Positions 28,056 through 37,414 of a DNA stretch of 59,865 nt are shown here, piece by piece. A program made the translations under genes and the position numbers. The notes beneath the pieces were generated by a model. The model worked only from the letters and a program-made list of their open reading frames with translations, was not told the origin of the DNA and ran no database searches. Positions within the stretch are counted from its first letter, which is position 1; each line of letters starts with the position of its first letter. Source of the stretch: an uncultured Lachnospiraceae bacterium (GTDB taxonomy: Bacteria > Bacillota > Clostridia > Lachnospirales > Lachnospiraceae); the NCBI GenBank assembly GCA_900539175.1, contig UQAW01000018.1, forward strand, positions 1 to 59,865, read 5' to 3'.

Positions 28056-28078
28056 AAGAATACGGAGGGACATTTGTG

Positions 28079-29194
28079 ATGAAGGAAAACGAGATATGGA
28101 TGATTCATGGCAGCCAATATAAGGAAATGACAAAGGAGTTACTGAAAAGTGCCGGACTGGAACAGCGTATACCCGATAAGAATACCAGAATCGGGATCAA
28201 GCCAAATCTGGTGTCTCCGAGTGAGGCTTCTTACGGCGCTACCACTCATCCGGAGATTGTTGCCGGAATTATCGAGTATCTTCAGGAGCATGGCTTCGGA
28301 CAGCTTGTGATGATGGAGGGATCCTGGGTGGGGGACCAAACTTCGGAATCTGCTGAAATCTGTGGTTATAATCAGTTATCGGAATTGTATGGCGTTCCTT
28401 TTGTTGATGCCCAGAAGGAACCCTTCCATAGTTACGACTGTGCCGGTATGGAGCTGCAGATCTGTGATTGTGTCAGATCGGTGGATTTCCTGATTAATGT
28501 TCCGGTGTTGAAGGGGCATTGTCAGACAAAGATCACCTGTGCGTTAAAGAATATGAAGGGATTGATTCCAAATAAAGAAAAACGGCATTTTCACTCGATG
28601 GGGCTCCATAAGCCAATTGCGCATCTGGGAGTCGGTATTCACCAGGATTTTATCGTGGTGGATAATATCTGCGGGGATTTGGATTTTGAGGACGGCGGAA
28701 ATCCGGTGACAATGAACAGAATTTGGGCTGCAGCAGATCCCGTGCTCTGTGATGCCTATGTCTGTCATCTGCTCCATTATGAGAAGGAGGAAGTACCATA
28801 TATCGGAATGGCAGAAGCTTTGGGAGTTGGGTGCGGTGACTGGAGGAAAGCAATCATTCGTACCTGTAATGCAGAGGCAGAAAAAGCAGTGATTCCAAGG
28901 AAACGTAAAATCGTAGAATTAAAGGATGCAGTAGAAGAGGTGGAATCATGCTCTGCCTGCTATGGGTATTTGATTCCTGCACTGGATCGGCTGAACCAGA
29001 AAGGGCTTCTGAACCAGCTGGATACGAAAATCTGCATTGGACAGGGATATCGCAGCAAAACGGGGGTGCTGGGAATCGGGCACTGCACAAGGGAGTTTCA
29101 GCACTATCTGGGTGGGTGCCCGCCCACGGAAGAGCAGATTTACCAATTCCTGAAAATGTATATACAGAACAAAGGAACTCCGGAACATGTTTGA
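28079..29194 (+). CDS. DUF362 domain protein
   Basis: A 371-aa cytoplasmic protein of the DUF362 family. Its conserved blocks are IGIKPNLVSPSEASYGATTHPE near residue 37 (read in two parts), a DVLINVPVLKGH-type segment (VDFLINVPVLKGHCQTKITC), and NMKGLIPN followed by His-rich MGLHKPIAHLG. No ferredoxin motif is seen, only scattered cysteines including ESCSACYGY. The start is ATG 28079, eight bases after GGAGGGA; an upstream ATG at 28049 overlaps the previous gene and lacks a site. Function unknown; coupling with the Cys-cluster protein is likely. Confidence 0.82.
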   Translation: MKENEIWMIHGSQYKEMTKELLKSAGLEQRIPDKNTRIGIKPNLVSPSEASYGATTHPEIVAGIIEYLQEHGFGQLVMMEGSWVGDQTSESAEICGYNQLSELYGVPFVDAQKEPFHSYDCAGMELQICDCVRSVDFLINVPVLKGHCQTKITCALKNMKGLIPNKEKRHFHSMGLHKPIAHLGVGIHQDFIVVDNICGDLDFEDGGNPVTMNRIWAAADPVLCDAYVCHLLHYEKEEVPYIGMAEALGVGCGDWRKAIIRTCNAEAEKAVIPRKRKIVELKDAVEEVESCSACYGYLIPALDRLNQKGLLNQLDTKICIGQGYRSKTGVLGIGHCTREFQHYLGGCPPTEEQIYQFLKMYIQNKGTPEHV

Positions 29195-29266
29195 GAATTA
29201 CGTGATTGCAGAAAGAAGCAATCAAATACACTACGGATCATAAATTGATCTTTTTCAGGGGATTTG

Positions 29267-29295
29267 TTGCATTTTGGAAAATTGCATATTATACT
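29267..29295 (+). promoter_or_regulatory. Sigma-A promoter of the sufCB operon
   Basis: TTGCAT (29267-29272), 17 bp, TATACT (29290-29295). The start would be near 29302, at the base of a hairpin. Confidence 0.65.
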
Positions 29296-29299
29296 GTAT

Positions 29300-29324
29300 A
29301 ACGGCAGGATGCTTTCCTGCCGTT
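29300..29324 (+). other. 5'-end hairpin of the suf transcript
   Basis: AACGGCAGGA (29300-29309) pairs with TCCTGCCGTT (29315-29324) around TGCTT. It coincides with the predicted transcript start, so it could protect the mRNA 5' end. It is followed by TATATGG rather than T, so it is a poor terminator for the DUF362 gene. Confidence 0.5.
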
Positions 29325-29362
29325 ATATGGTGTATTGTATTTTATGAAAAGAGGATGAATAT

Positions 29363-30109
29363 ATGTTACAGGTGAAAGATCTGTGTTATGATGTCATCGA
29401 AAATGGACAGAAGATAACACTTTTAAAGGACGTCAGCTTTGATGTGCAGGACGGAGAGATGTTAGTGATTACGGGACCAAACGGAGGCGGAAAATCCACA
29501 ATGGCGAAGGTACTGATGGGAATCTCCAGGGCAACAGGCGGTCAGATTTTGCTGGATGGGACGGATTTATCGGAAATGAGTATTGATGAGCGGGCGAACG
29601 CCGGAATCGGGTTTGCTTTTCAACAGCCTCCTATATTCAAGGGGATGACGGTGGCGCGTCTTCTGAATCTTGCAGCAGGAGAGACATTGCCGGAGAAGGT
29701 ATGTTGTAAATTACTGAGCAATGTGGGGCTATGTGCAAAGGAATATATAAATCGTGAGGTTGATGCCACCCTGTCCGGAGGAGAACGGAAGAGAATCGAA
29801 ATAGCTACGGTTCTTGCAAAGCAGCATAAAATTTGTATCTTTGACGAGCCGGAGGCGGGAATTGATCTCTGGAGTTTTTCCATGCTGGTAAAACAGTTTG
29901 AGCAGATTCACAGAGAAAAGAAGGAGAGTCTGATTCTGATTTCCCACCAGGAGCGGATTATCAGTATGGCAGACAGAATTCTTGTGATTAATAATGGGCA
30001 GATTGAACGTCAGGGGTTAAGAGATGAGATGCTTCCGGTATTGTTTGACGGACAGCCAGCCTGTGTATGTATGGAAGAGAGAGGAGCGGACACCTATGGA
30101 ACTCGATAA
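29363..30109 (+). CDS. sufC: SufC: Fe-S cluster assembly ATPase
   Basis: ABC-type ATPase of the SUF scaffold. Walker A GPNGGGKST (residues about 39-47), Q-loop FAFQQP, signature LSGGERKR (about 138-145), and Walker B CIFDEPEAGID (about 158-168) followed by the switch His in ISHQE. The 248-aa length fits SufC. It overlaps the SufB-like gene by 14 nt. The two form a two-gene unit without sufS or sufU, as in the minimal SufCB (SMS-type) systems of anaerobes. Confidence 0.9.
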   Translation: MLQVKDLCYDVIENGQKITLLKDVSFDVQDGEMLVITGPNGGGKSTMAKVLMGISRATGGQILLDGTDLSEMSIDERANAGIGFAFQQPPIFKGMTVARLLNLAAGETLPEKVCCKLLSNVGLCAKEYINREVDATLSGGERKRIEIATVLAKQHKICIFDEPEAGIDLWSFSMLVKQFEQIHREKKESLILISHQERIISMADRILVINNGQIERQGLRDEMLPVLFDGQPACVCMEERGADTYGTR

Positions 30110-31019
30110 AGTGACAAGCGGCGTATTGAAAGAGATTGATGCAGAGGGATTTCAACAGGAAGGAGCCTACAATCTCCGTTATAACGGACAGGCTCTTTGT
30201 CACGGAGATACAGAGCATATTAAGATTAGGAAGAAACCGGATAGGCCGGGAATTGATATTTATATTGACGGTGAAACGAAAGGGGAACAGGTCCATATTC
30301 CGGTGGTGGTATCCGTTCCAGGTATGACGGATGTGGTTTATAACGATTTCTTTATCGCAGATGGAGCCGATGTTACGATTGTAGCCGGATGTGGAATTCA
30401 CAATGCCGGATGTGACGCGGCGAGACATGATGGAATTCATGCATTTCATGTGGGGAAAAACTGTAATGTCACCTATGTGGAGAAGCATTACGGAGAAGGG
30501 GAAGGAACCGGAGCACGGATACTGAATCCGGTGACACAGATTGAGGTGGGAGAAGATTCCATCTTCCATCTGGATACGGCCCAGATCCGCGGTGTGGATT
30601 CTACAGTACGGAAAACATATGTAACTTGTGGGAAAAATGCCAGGGTTTATGTGTCCGAACGTTTGATGACTCATGACAGCCAAGAGGCACAGTCTGATCT
30701 GGAAGTAACGTTGGAGGGAGAGGGAAGTTCTGCACAGATTGTTTCCCGTTCTGTGGCAAAGGGAAAGTCGAAGCAGGTGTTTCATCCCAATGCAATTGGA
30801 AAGGATCTCTGCCATGCGCATATTCAATGCGATGCCATTATTATGGATCATGCGGAAGTGCGTTCAATTCCGGAAATCGATGCATGCCATATTGATGCTG
30901 CAATCATTCATGAGGCAGCAATCGGAAGAATCAATGATGAACAGATTATGAAGCTGCGGTCTCTGGGACTTTCCGAAGAAAAAGCGGAGTCTGTGATCAT
31001 TGATAATTTCCTGCAATGA
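30096..31019 (+). CDS. SufB/SufD family scaffold protein
   Basis: A 307-aa beta-helix SufBD-core protein, shorter than E. coli SufB (about 495 aa). It is the size of the single SufB-like partner in minimal systems. Readable features are DGADVTIVAGCGIHNAGC with candidate cluster cysteines near residue 100, and the C-terminal block SIPEIDACHIDAAIIHEAAIGRI (ACH, then HEAAIG) typical of SufBD. The start is ATG 30096 after GAGAGGAG; frames beginning earlier lie inside sufC. It is translated together with SufC and expected to build 4Fe-4S clusters on the SufC dimer. Confidence 0.87.
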   Translation: MELDKVTSGVLKEIDAEGFQQEGAYNLRYNGQALCHGDTEHIKIRKKPDRPGIDIYIDGETKGEQVHIPVVVSVPGMTDVVYNDFFIADGADVTIVAGCGIHNAGCDAARHDGIHAFHVGKNCNVTYVEKHYGEGEGTGARILNPVTQIEVGEDSIFHLDTAQIRGVDSTVRKTYVTCGKNARVYVSERLMTHDSQEAQSDLEVTLEGEGSSAQIVSRSVAKGKSKQVFHPNAIGKDLCHAHIQCDAIIMDHAEVRSIPEIDACHIDAAIIHEAAIGRINDEQIMKLRSLGLSEEKAESVIIDNFLQ

Positions 31020-31037
31020 GGAAGCTGGTGACAGACG

Positions 31038-31391
31038 ATGAAATATTTAAAACAATTTGCTGTGATTCTGACCATGACATTTTTGGGAGAGGTGCTGCAT
31101 CTTTTGCTTCCGCTGCCCGTTCCGGCCAGTATCTATGGCATGGTGCTACTGTTGATATCTTTGATGACGGGCATCATCAAGCTGGAACAGGTGAGGGAGA
31201 CCGGTACATTTTTAATTGAAATCATGCCGATTATGTTTATACCAGCCGGAGTGGGACTTCTGGATTCCTGGAGCAGTCTGCGTCCGATATTGATTCCGGT
31301 TCTCGTAATAACGGTGGTATCCACGATATTCGTTATGGGAATCAGCGGAAAGGTTACCCAGTTTGTGATTCGAAAGGAGAGACGAAGATGA
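31038..31391 (+). CDS. lrgA: LrgA/CidA family membrane protein
   Basis: A 117-aa protein with four hydrophobic helices, including LRLLLPLPVPASIYGMVLL-like HLLLPLPVPASIYGMVLLL near residue 22 and IMPIMFIPAGVGLLDSW near 62. CidA/LrgA proteins are holin-like and, with the LrgB partner, take part in murein-hydrolase control or in pyruvate-type solute movement. It overlaps lrgB by ATGA. The usual lytSR regulator is not adjacent. Confidence 0.87.
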   Translation: MKYLKQFAVILTMTFLGEVLHLLLPLPVPASIYGMVLLLISLMTGIIKLEQVRETGTFLIEIMPIMFIPAGVGLLDSWSSLRPILIPVLVITVVSTIFVMGISGKVTQFVIRKERRR

Positions 31392-32080
31392 ATGCATTTT
31401 TGAATGACTCGGTTTTCTTTGGTGCATTTATCAGCATTTTTGCCTATGAAATCGGTCTGTGGATAAAGCGAAAATTTCACAAAGCGGTTTTTAATCCGCT
31501 GTTACTGGCAATTATGATCGTTATAGTGATTCTGTCCGGTTTTGATATTGACTATGAGGTATACAATGCAGGGGCAAAGTATATTAGTTTTCTTCTGACG
31601 CCTGCTACGGTCTGCCTTGCGATTCCGCTGTATCAGCAATTGGAACTGCTGAAGAGTCATTGGAAGGCAATTGCAGCCGGGATTATGGCTGGAGTTCTGA
31701 CAACGATGCTCACAGTATTGGGATTTTCCATTCTGTTTGGATTAAGTCACAGTGAATATATGACTTTGCTTCCAAAATCCATCACGACTGCGATCGGTAT
31801 GGGAGTATCGGAGGAGTTAGGCGGTAATGTGACGATCACTGTTGCCGTGATTATCATAACTGGTGTGCTGGGAAATATGATTGCAGGACTGGTATTTAAA
31901 CTTTTCAGAATCCAGGAGCCTGTTGCAAAAGGAATCGGTCTTGGGTCGGCTTCCCATGCCATCGGTACAGCAAGGGCGATTGAGCTGGGAGAAGTGGAAG
32001 GCGCCATGAGTTCTCTGGCAATTGCAGTAGCAGGATTATTGACGGTAGTAACAGCGACTTTGTTCAGTTACTTCTGGTGA
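31388..32080 (+). CDS. lrgB: LrgB/CidB family membrane protein
   Basis: A 230-aa polytopic partner of LrgA. The family block LLPKSITTAIGMGVSEELGG (near residue 125) and the later GLGSASHAIGTARAIELGE (near 182) are clear. About six membrane helices. ATG 31388 lies inside ATGA shared with the lrgA stop, so the two are coupled. Confidence 0.9.
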   Translation: MNAFLNDSVFFGAFISIFAYEIGLWIKRKFHKAVFNPLLLAIMIVIVILSGFDIDYEVYNAGAKYISFLLTPATVCLAIPLYQQLELLKSHWKAIAAGIMAGVLTTMLTVLGFSILFGLSHSEYMTLLPKSITTAIGMGVSEELGGNVTITVAVIIITGVLGNMIAGLVFKLFRIQEPVAKGIGLGSASHAIGTARAIELGEVEGAMSSLAIAVAGLLTVVTATLFSYFW

Positions 32081-32140
32081 AGTGCATAGAGGCCAATGAA
32101 GCTGAAGCAAAGATGTTGGAATATAATGAGGTAGATGTAT

Positions 32141-32641
32141 ATGGAACGGCTAACTGAAAATGATGTAAAGAAAATTCAGGAAGAAATTGATTATCGCAAA
32201 TTAGTTTACCGGAAGCAGGCGCTGGAAGCAGTGAAAGAGGCGCGGGCACAGGGAGATTTGAGTGAGAATTTTGAATATTATGCTGCAAAGAAGGATAAGA
32301 ATCAGAATGAGAGTCGGATTCGGTATCTGGAACGGATGTTAAAGAATTCTGAAATCGTAACAGACCATTCCGGGGAAGATGAAGTGGGAATGAATAATAA
32401 GGTTACCATATATCTGGAGGAAGATGAGGAGGAAGAAACCTATAAACTGGTGACTTCCATTCGCGGAAATTCCCTGAGAGGATATATCAGTACAGAGTCT
32501 CCCCTTGGAAGCGCTTTGATGGGACACAAAGTCGGGGACCGGGTAAACGTGAAGGTGAGTGAATCCTATAGTTATGATGTGGTGATCAGGGCAATTGATA
32601 AGTCCGCAGATGAAGAGGAAGATACGATCCGTAAGTTTTGA
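32141..32641 (+). CDS. greA: GreA/GreB-family transcription elongation factor
   Basis: Binds RNA polymerase's secondary channel and triggers transcript cleavage to rescue stalled complexes. The N-terminal coiled coil has the acidic-tip motif ARAQGDLSENFEYYAAKKDK (near residue 28). The C-terminal FKBP-like domain ends SPLGSALMGHKVGDRVNV. 166 aa, with an acidic linker EEDEEEE. The start is ATG 32141, eight bases after GAGGT; ATG 32135 is too close to the site. A terminator follows. Confidence 0.93.
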   Translation: MERLTENDVKKIQEEIDYRKLVYRKQALEAVKEARAQGDLSENFEYYAAKKDKNQNESRIRYLERMLKNSEIVTDHSGEDEVGMNNKVTIYLEEDEEEETYKLVTSIRGNSLRGYISTESPLGSALMGHKVGDRVNVKVSESYSYDVVIRAIDKSADEEEDTIRKF

Positions 32642-32663
32642 GTGCTGCAGGTTTAAAACAAAT

Positions 32664-32698
32664 AAGGGGTACTGCGGTTTATGCAGTGCCCCTTGTTT
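32664..32698. terminator. Terminator between convergent greA and glgD
   Basis: AAGGGGTACTGC pairs with GCAGTGCCCCTT around GGTTTAT, then TGTTT. The stem is symmetric with A-rich and T-rich flanks, so it may serve both strands. Confidence 0.75.
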
Positions 32699-32727
32699 CG
32701 GTTTTATATGTCGTTTGGTTGTAATTG

Positions 32728-33870
32728 TTATACCGTCTGATGTTTTGCTATATATACTGGGAAGGTATCGCTTCCTTTGAGATCTTTGCCGGAAGAGATG
32801 ACCACATTTTTATCGGTAATGATATATTCAATATCAGCATTTGCTTCTACAACGGTATCCTGCATCAGAACGCAATTTTTTACTTTTGCGCCTTTTGCAA
32901 TTTTGACACCACGGAAGAGGATACTGTTTTCAACCTCTCCTTCAATAACGCATCCGTCTGCCGCCATGATATTTTTGGCTTTGGCGCCTTCAATATACCG
33001 GGTCGGATTGTCATCGCGAATCTTGGTATAAATTGGATTAGAAGAGAAGAGCGCATCCAGATTCGCATCATCCAACAGTTTCATATTTTCATGAAAATAA
33101 CTTTTCATATCACTGATCCGCGCAATATAACCTTCATATTTGAATGCCCGTATATTCAATTTGCCTAATTGAGAGACCAAAATATCACGCTCAAAATATG
33201 CATATCCGCGGACAAAAGCAGTCTCAATCTGGTTGATCAGAAGTTCTTTATCCATAACGTAGATATTCATGGAACAGTTTTGCAAACCGGATTCTTTGGA
33301 ATTAATATGGATTTTTTTTACACGTCCATCCTCAAGAGTGAAGGTGTAATACATATCCTGATTTATCGTAGGCGTGGTGCGCATACCTTCCGGAATCTCT
33401 TCCTGAGCATAAGCAACGGTCACATCGGCATCGCTGGAGATATGAGCATCGATCAATGCATTGAAGTCAAAGTTGACTGCAAGGTTTGTGTCGGCCATTA
33501 TTACGTATTTTTCTTTCTGTCTGTTCAGATAAGTCAGAATACTTGCCAGGGCTTCCACACGTCCATTGTAGACTTTGACAGTTTTCTCTGCAAATGGAGG
33601 TACAATATTCAGTCCGCCGTTTTTGCGGGCAAGATCCCATTCACGACCGGAACCAAGATGATCCATAAGTGAGCGGTAGTTATTACGTACAATAATGGAA
33701 ACATTGTCGATTCCGCAATTGACCATACTGGATAAGATAAAATCCACCATACGGTAACGACCGGCAAATGGAATAGAAGCCATCAGGCGTATACTGGCCA
33801 GTTCCGGAACCAGAGAGTCATAACTATTTGGGAAAATGATGCCCAGTGCATCTGCGTTGGAATTTACCAT
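32728..33870 (-). CDS. glgD: Glucose-1-phosphate adenylyltransferase subunit GlgD
   Basis: Second subunit of Firmicute ADP-glucose pyrophosphorylase, which makes ADP-glucose for glycogen. A 380-aa nucleotidyltransferase with a left-handed beta-helix C terminus. The N-terminal signature is altered: the expected GGxGTRL is missing, and the protein begins MVNSNADALGIIFPNSYDSLVPEL. This fits GlgD as a mainly regulatory, weakly catalytic partner. It is translated after glgC with a 7-nt overlap and has GGTGG upstream of its start. Confidence 0.92.
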   Translation of the reverse strand: MVNSNADALGIIFPNSYDSLVPELASIRLMASIPFAGRYRMVDFILSSMVNCGIDNVSIIVRNNYRSLMDHLGSGREWDLARKNGGLNIVPPFAEKTVKVYNGRVEALASILTYLNRQKEKYVIMADTNLAVNFDFNALIDAHISSDADVTVAYAQEEIPEGMRTTPTINQDMYYTFTLEDGRVKKIHINSKESGLQNCSMNIYVMDKELLINQIETAFVRGYAYFERDILVSQLGKLNIRAFKYEGYIARISDMKSYFHENMKLLDDANLDALFSSNPIYTKIRDDNPTRYIEGAKAKNIMAADGCVIEGEVENSILFRGVKIAKGAKVKNCVLMQDTVVEANADIEYIITDKNVVISSGKDLKGSDTFPVYIAKHQTV

Positions 33871-35072
33871 TGTTTTTCACCACCTTTTACATTATTGTTG
33901 ACCATGGCGTTGGGACCAATTTTTGCGTGATCTCCGATATAGACATTGGGTCCTACGGTCGCTACTCCTTTTTCTTCTTCGGAAGGCATGGCTCCTACGA
34001 CTGCATGTTCGCCGATCACTACATTTTCAGCGATAATACAATGTTCTACTACGGCACCGGATTTGATAACTGTACCGCCCATGACCACAGCATCCTCTAC
34101 CCTTGCTCCTTCTTCTACGTGGACACCGGCAAATAAAACGGAATGTTTTACATTGCCTGCAATACGGCATCCATCCGTAATCATGGAGTTTTCAATTACG
34201 GCATTGGAACTGATCCGATGTCCGGTCATTCCGCTGTTGCGGCTGTAGATCTTCCAGTCATCATCGAAAAGGTTGATTCCGCTGTGTTCCGGATCCAGAA
34301 CTTCCATATTGGCTTCCCAAAGAGATGAAATAGTTCCCACATCTTTCCAGTATCCGCTGAAATGATAAGCATACATATTACGTCCATCGCGCAGAAGATT
34401 CGGAATGATATTGTTTCCAAAGTCATTTTCTGAGTCAGGATCTGCCTCATCTTCGATCAGATATTTCTTTAAGATATCCCAGTTAAAGATATAGATACCC
34501 ATCGAAGCAAGGTTTGATTTCGGGTTCAGCGGTTTTTCCTGAAATTCTGTGATTTTGTCGTTCGCGTCTGCTACCATCAGACCAAAACGGGATGCTTCTT
34601 CCCATGGCACTTCCATAACAGCAACACTGAATTCCGCTCCTTTTTTCTTGTGGAATTTCAGGAAGTCACTGTAATCCTGTTTACAGATCTGGTCACCGGA
34701 AAGAATGATAACATACTGTGGATTGTATCGTTCGATAAACGAAATATTCTGGTAAATCGCATTCGCAGTTCCTTTATACCAATCGGAACCGGAGGCTTGC
34801 TGATAAGGCGGAAGAACATGGACACCGCCGTGGAGACGGTCCAGATCCCAGGGTTGTCCGTTACCGATGTATTCATTGAGCACCAACGGCTGATATTGAG
34901 TAAGAATTCCCACCGTATCGATACCGGAATTGACGCAGTTCGATAATGGGAAATCGATAATACGATATTTTCCACCAAAAGGAACTGCTGGTTTTGCCAG
35001 TTTTTGGGTTAATGCATATAAACGCGAACCCTGACCGCCGGCAAGAAGCATTGCAATCATTTTTTTTGCCAT
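33864..35072 (-). CDS. glgC: Glucose-1-phosphate adenylyltransferase (GlgC)
   Basis: Catalytic subunit making ADP-glucose from glucose-1-phosphate and ATP. The signature MLLAGGQGSRL is near residue 8, KPAVPFGGKYRIIDFPLSN near 27 (read as KPAVPFGG and YRIIDFPLSN), and WDLDRLHGGVHVLPP near 76. A beta-helix C-terminal domain holds the hexapeptide-type repeats. 402 aa. GGGGGAAA lies six bases before the ATG. It is the first gene of glgC-glgD, read divergently from the L,D-transpeptidase frame. Confidence 0.95.
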   Translation of the reverse strand: MAKKMIAMLLAGGQGSRLYALTQKLAKPAVPFGGKYRIIDFPLSNCVNSGIDTVGILTQYQPLVLNEYIGNGQPWDLDRLHGGVHVLPPYQQASGSDWYKGTANAIYQNISFIERYNPQYVIILSGDQICKQDYSDFLKFHKKKGAEFSVAVMEVPWEEASRFGLMVADANDKITEFQEKPLNPKSNLASMGIYIFNWDILKKYLIEDEADPDSENDFGNNIIPNLLRDGRNMYAYHFSGYWKDVGTISSLWEANMEVLDPEHSGINLFDDDWKIYSRNSGMTGHRISSNAVIENSMITDGCRIAGNVKHSVLFAGVHVEEGARVEDAVVMGGTVIKSGAVVEHCIIAENVVIGEHAVVGAMPSEEEKGVATVGPNVYIGDHAKIGPNAMVNNNVKGGEKQW

Positions 35073-35380
35073 AATATTTCCCCCTGTTTATTAAATACTG
35101 TTGTTTGAATTGCGCCACAAAACCCCAAAATAGGTGGTTTTTGTGTAAAAATAGTATAAAATGAAGTTTTTTGGAAGATATGGGTAAGATTCCCAATATC
35201 GACAAGCGTTTTGAGCATAGTGAGTCTGTTCAATTATGATTTGCAATAAAAGAGAAATTTATGAATATTTGTTAAGAATCAATTGGAAATTGACATAAAA
35301 ACTACTTATTATTGTAAAACCTTTCGGGAAAATCTGTGTTATAATCAAGCACAGATAGAAATAAGGGGTTAACATAAGAT
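35073..35380. promoter_or_regulatory. Divergent promoter region between glgC and the L,D-transpeptidase
   Basis: A 308-nt AT-rich gap without a gene. For the plus strand a clean -10 TATAAT is at 35340-35345, but no good -35 is 17 bp away; a TTGACA at 35290-35295 is too far upstream to pair with it. For the minus strand a TATACT (complement of 35153-35158) would give glgC a leader of about 75 nt. No riboswitch is recognised. Confidence 0.4.
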
Positions 35381-36791
35381 ATGACTAAAAAGAACAAAAG
35401 ATTACTGGCTGTTATAGGGGTTTTATTTTTTCTTATGGCAGTGGCTTACGCAGCAACAGCATTTTATTTTACAAAACATTTTTATTCCGGTACATCTGTA
35501 AATGGAATTGACTGTACCTATCAGGGGACAGAGGAGGTCAAATCGCAGGCAGCGGAAAGCGTGCGGGATTATCAGTTGAGCATTCAGACTTTGGAAGGCA
35601 ATTTTGAGACAGTGAATGCGGAACAAATTCAGCTTTCTTTTGTAGATGACGGTGAGATTGAAAGACTCTTGAAGGAACAGGAACCGTGGTTTTGGATCAG
35701 AGAAATTTTTAAGAATAAAAGTCATGAACTGAAGATTTCTGTTCAGTTTTCGGAAGAGTCGTTGGCGGGTGCCGTTGACGGTCTTGCTTGTATGCAGGAA
35801 GAGAATATTACGTTTCCGCAGGATGCATCGATTCAGGAGACTGACAATGGTTATGCAATTGCACCGGAAGTAGAAGGGAATCAGCTTGACAGAGAAAAAG
35901 TGATTGCATTACTGAAGGATGCAATATTGGCAGGAAAAACAGAAGTGAATCTTGCAGATGGGGGGATGTTATGTAAAGCCATCTGTGTATCAGGATAATG
36001 AGACACTGGTGAATCATGTGAATCGGCGGAATCAACTTGTTTCAGCAAATCTGACCATAGATTTTGGCAGTGACAGAACAGAGACGATTGGTGCTGTGTT
36101 GTTAAAAAGCTGGATGATTCAGGATGAGGCAGGAAATGATATGATCGATCCAAATCAGATTGTTTCGTATGTGAATACACTTGCCGAGAAATATAACACA
36201 GTTGGAAGTACCCGTACCTTCCATAAAACCGGAGGAGGCACCATACAGCTGTCCGGCGGTGATTATGGATGGGTAATGGATACGGAAACAACTGCAGCGG
36301 ATCTGACGGAAGCGATTGCGGCGGGAACTCAGGGGAGCTTTGAAGTGACTTATACCAATTCTGCCAAGAGCAGAGCCAGAAACGATATCGGCAATTCTTA
36401 CGTGGAAATTTCGATTGACAGTCAGACAATGTGGTGTTATGTAGATGGAAAGCTTCTGGTTACCACACCGGTTGTTACAGGCTGTGTGGCAAAAGGAACA
36501 GAGACGCCAAAGGGCGGAGTCTGGAAAGTAAAAGGAAGACGGACGGATTATACAATGAAGGGAAAGATAGATCCGGCAACTGGCGAGCCGTCCTATACGG
36601 CACACTGTAACTACTGGATTCCTTATAGCGAAGATCTGACGATAGGACTTCACGATCTGGTTACCCGTTCGGCGTTCGGCGGAGATATTTATCTGACCAA
36701 TGGTTCCCATGGATGTGTGAATACACCGCTTGAGGCAGTAAAACAGATTTATGATGTGGTGGCTTATGGATTTCCGGTTATCGTTTATTGA
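35381..36791 (+). pseudogene. L,D-transpeptidase with PG-binding domain, frameshifted at a G6 tract
   Basis: Cross-links peptidoglycan (3-3 links) outside the cell when intact. The first frame (35381-35998) encodes an N-terminal membrane anchor and a YkuD-associated binding domain. The second frame (from about 35960 to 36791) encodes the rest and the YkuD catalytic motif SHGCVNTP near the end. The frames join at six G's (35960-35965): with five G's the protein would read through as ADGGCYVKP, giving about 469 aa. Causes could be mutation, slippage-based phase variation or a homopolymer sequencing error. Confidence 0.82.
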
Positions 36792-36822
36792 TTTGTATAG
36801 TTATTGAATTTTCATATGAAAT

Positions 36823-36852
36823 GGAGGGTGCTGCGTAATTGCAGTACCCTCC
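36823..36852 (+). terminator. Hairpin terminator after the L,D-transpeptidase frame
   Basis: GGAGGGTGCTGC (36823-36834) pairs with GCAGTACCCTCC (36841-36852), followed by GAATCTTT. A second hairpin TGCATTATAG/CTATAATGCA at about 36890-36920 covers the sodC stop codon on the other strand. Confidence 0.65.
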
Positions 36853-36910
36853 GAATCTTTATGCGTATTAAATCAAGATGGCTTTCTGCATTATAGGGAG
36901 ATGTAGATAT

Positions 36911-37414
36911 CTATAATGCATTTGATTTAATTTCCCCGCAGGCAATTTTAGTTCCGGATGCTCCGGAAGGCTGTGTCCGGAAGTCGTCTGGTTTATCATG
37001 AATTACTACCGTGTGCCCAATGAGTTCTTCAGGAACAAAGCGGTTGGTATAGAAAAGAGTCATAGCGTAGCCGTCGTTTCCCAGAAGCGGCGGCATATCT
37101 CCCGCATGGTAAGGATGCTCACACTGGTAGGGATTATAATGATTCCCGGTATCTGCAAACGGATCTTCCTTTGTTCCATTACATTCACTTCCTTCGTGGA
37201 TATGAAAACCAAAGAATTGTCCTTTGCATTTCTCTTTTAACGATGGCAGCCCGGATATTTCCGCTACTACCAAAGTGCCGCCCCAGAGAGGATAGAAAAG
37301 AACGGTTCCCTGAATATCCGGATAAGCTTCACTTCCATAGACCAATGCATAGGACTCCGGCATAGTCTTACAGAGCAGCCCCAAAACCCTGTTTAGTTCA
37401 TCGCGCATCATCAT
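36911..37414 (-). CDS. sodC: Cu/Zn-type superoxide dismutase family protein
   Basis: A 167-aa SodC-like protein with the full ligand set. Cu ligands are H71 and H73 (FHIHEG) and H139; the bridge is H92 (NHYNP); Zn ligands are H100, H103 and D106 (HPYHAGD). C78 and C159 could form the usual disulfide. There is no signal peptide, unlike periplasmic SodC. The start ATGATGATG overlaps the predicted cotJC stop by ATGA, so in the uninterrupted operon it would be the fourth gene, cotJA-cotJB-cotJC-sodC. This suggests a spore-coat oxidative-stress role (inference). Confidence 0.85.
   Translation of the reverse strand: MMMRDELNRVLGLLCKTMPESYALVYGSEAYPDIQGTVLFYPLWGGTLVVAEISGLPSLKEKCKGQFFGFHIHEGSECNGTKEDPFADTGNHYNPYQCEHPYHAGDMPPLLGNDGYAMTLFYTNRFVPEELIGHTVVIHDKPDDFRTQPSGASGTKIACGEIKSNAL

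Noticed and set aside
32725..34328. Plus-strand frames opposite glgD and glgC
   Set aside because: Shadows of the well-supported minus-strand genes; no ribosome-binding sites or family features.
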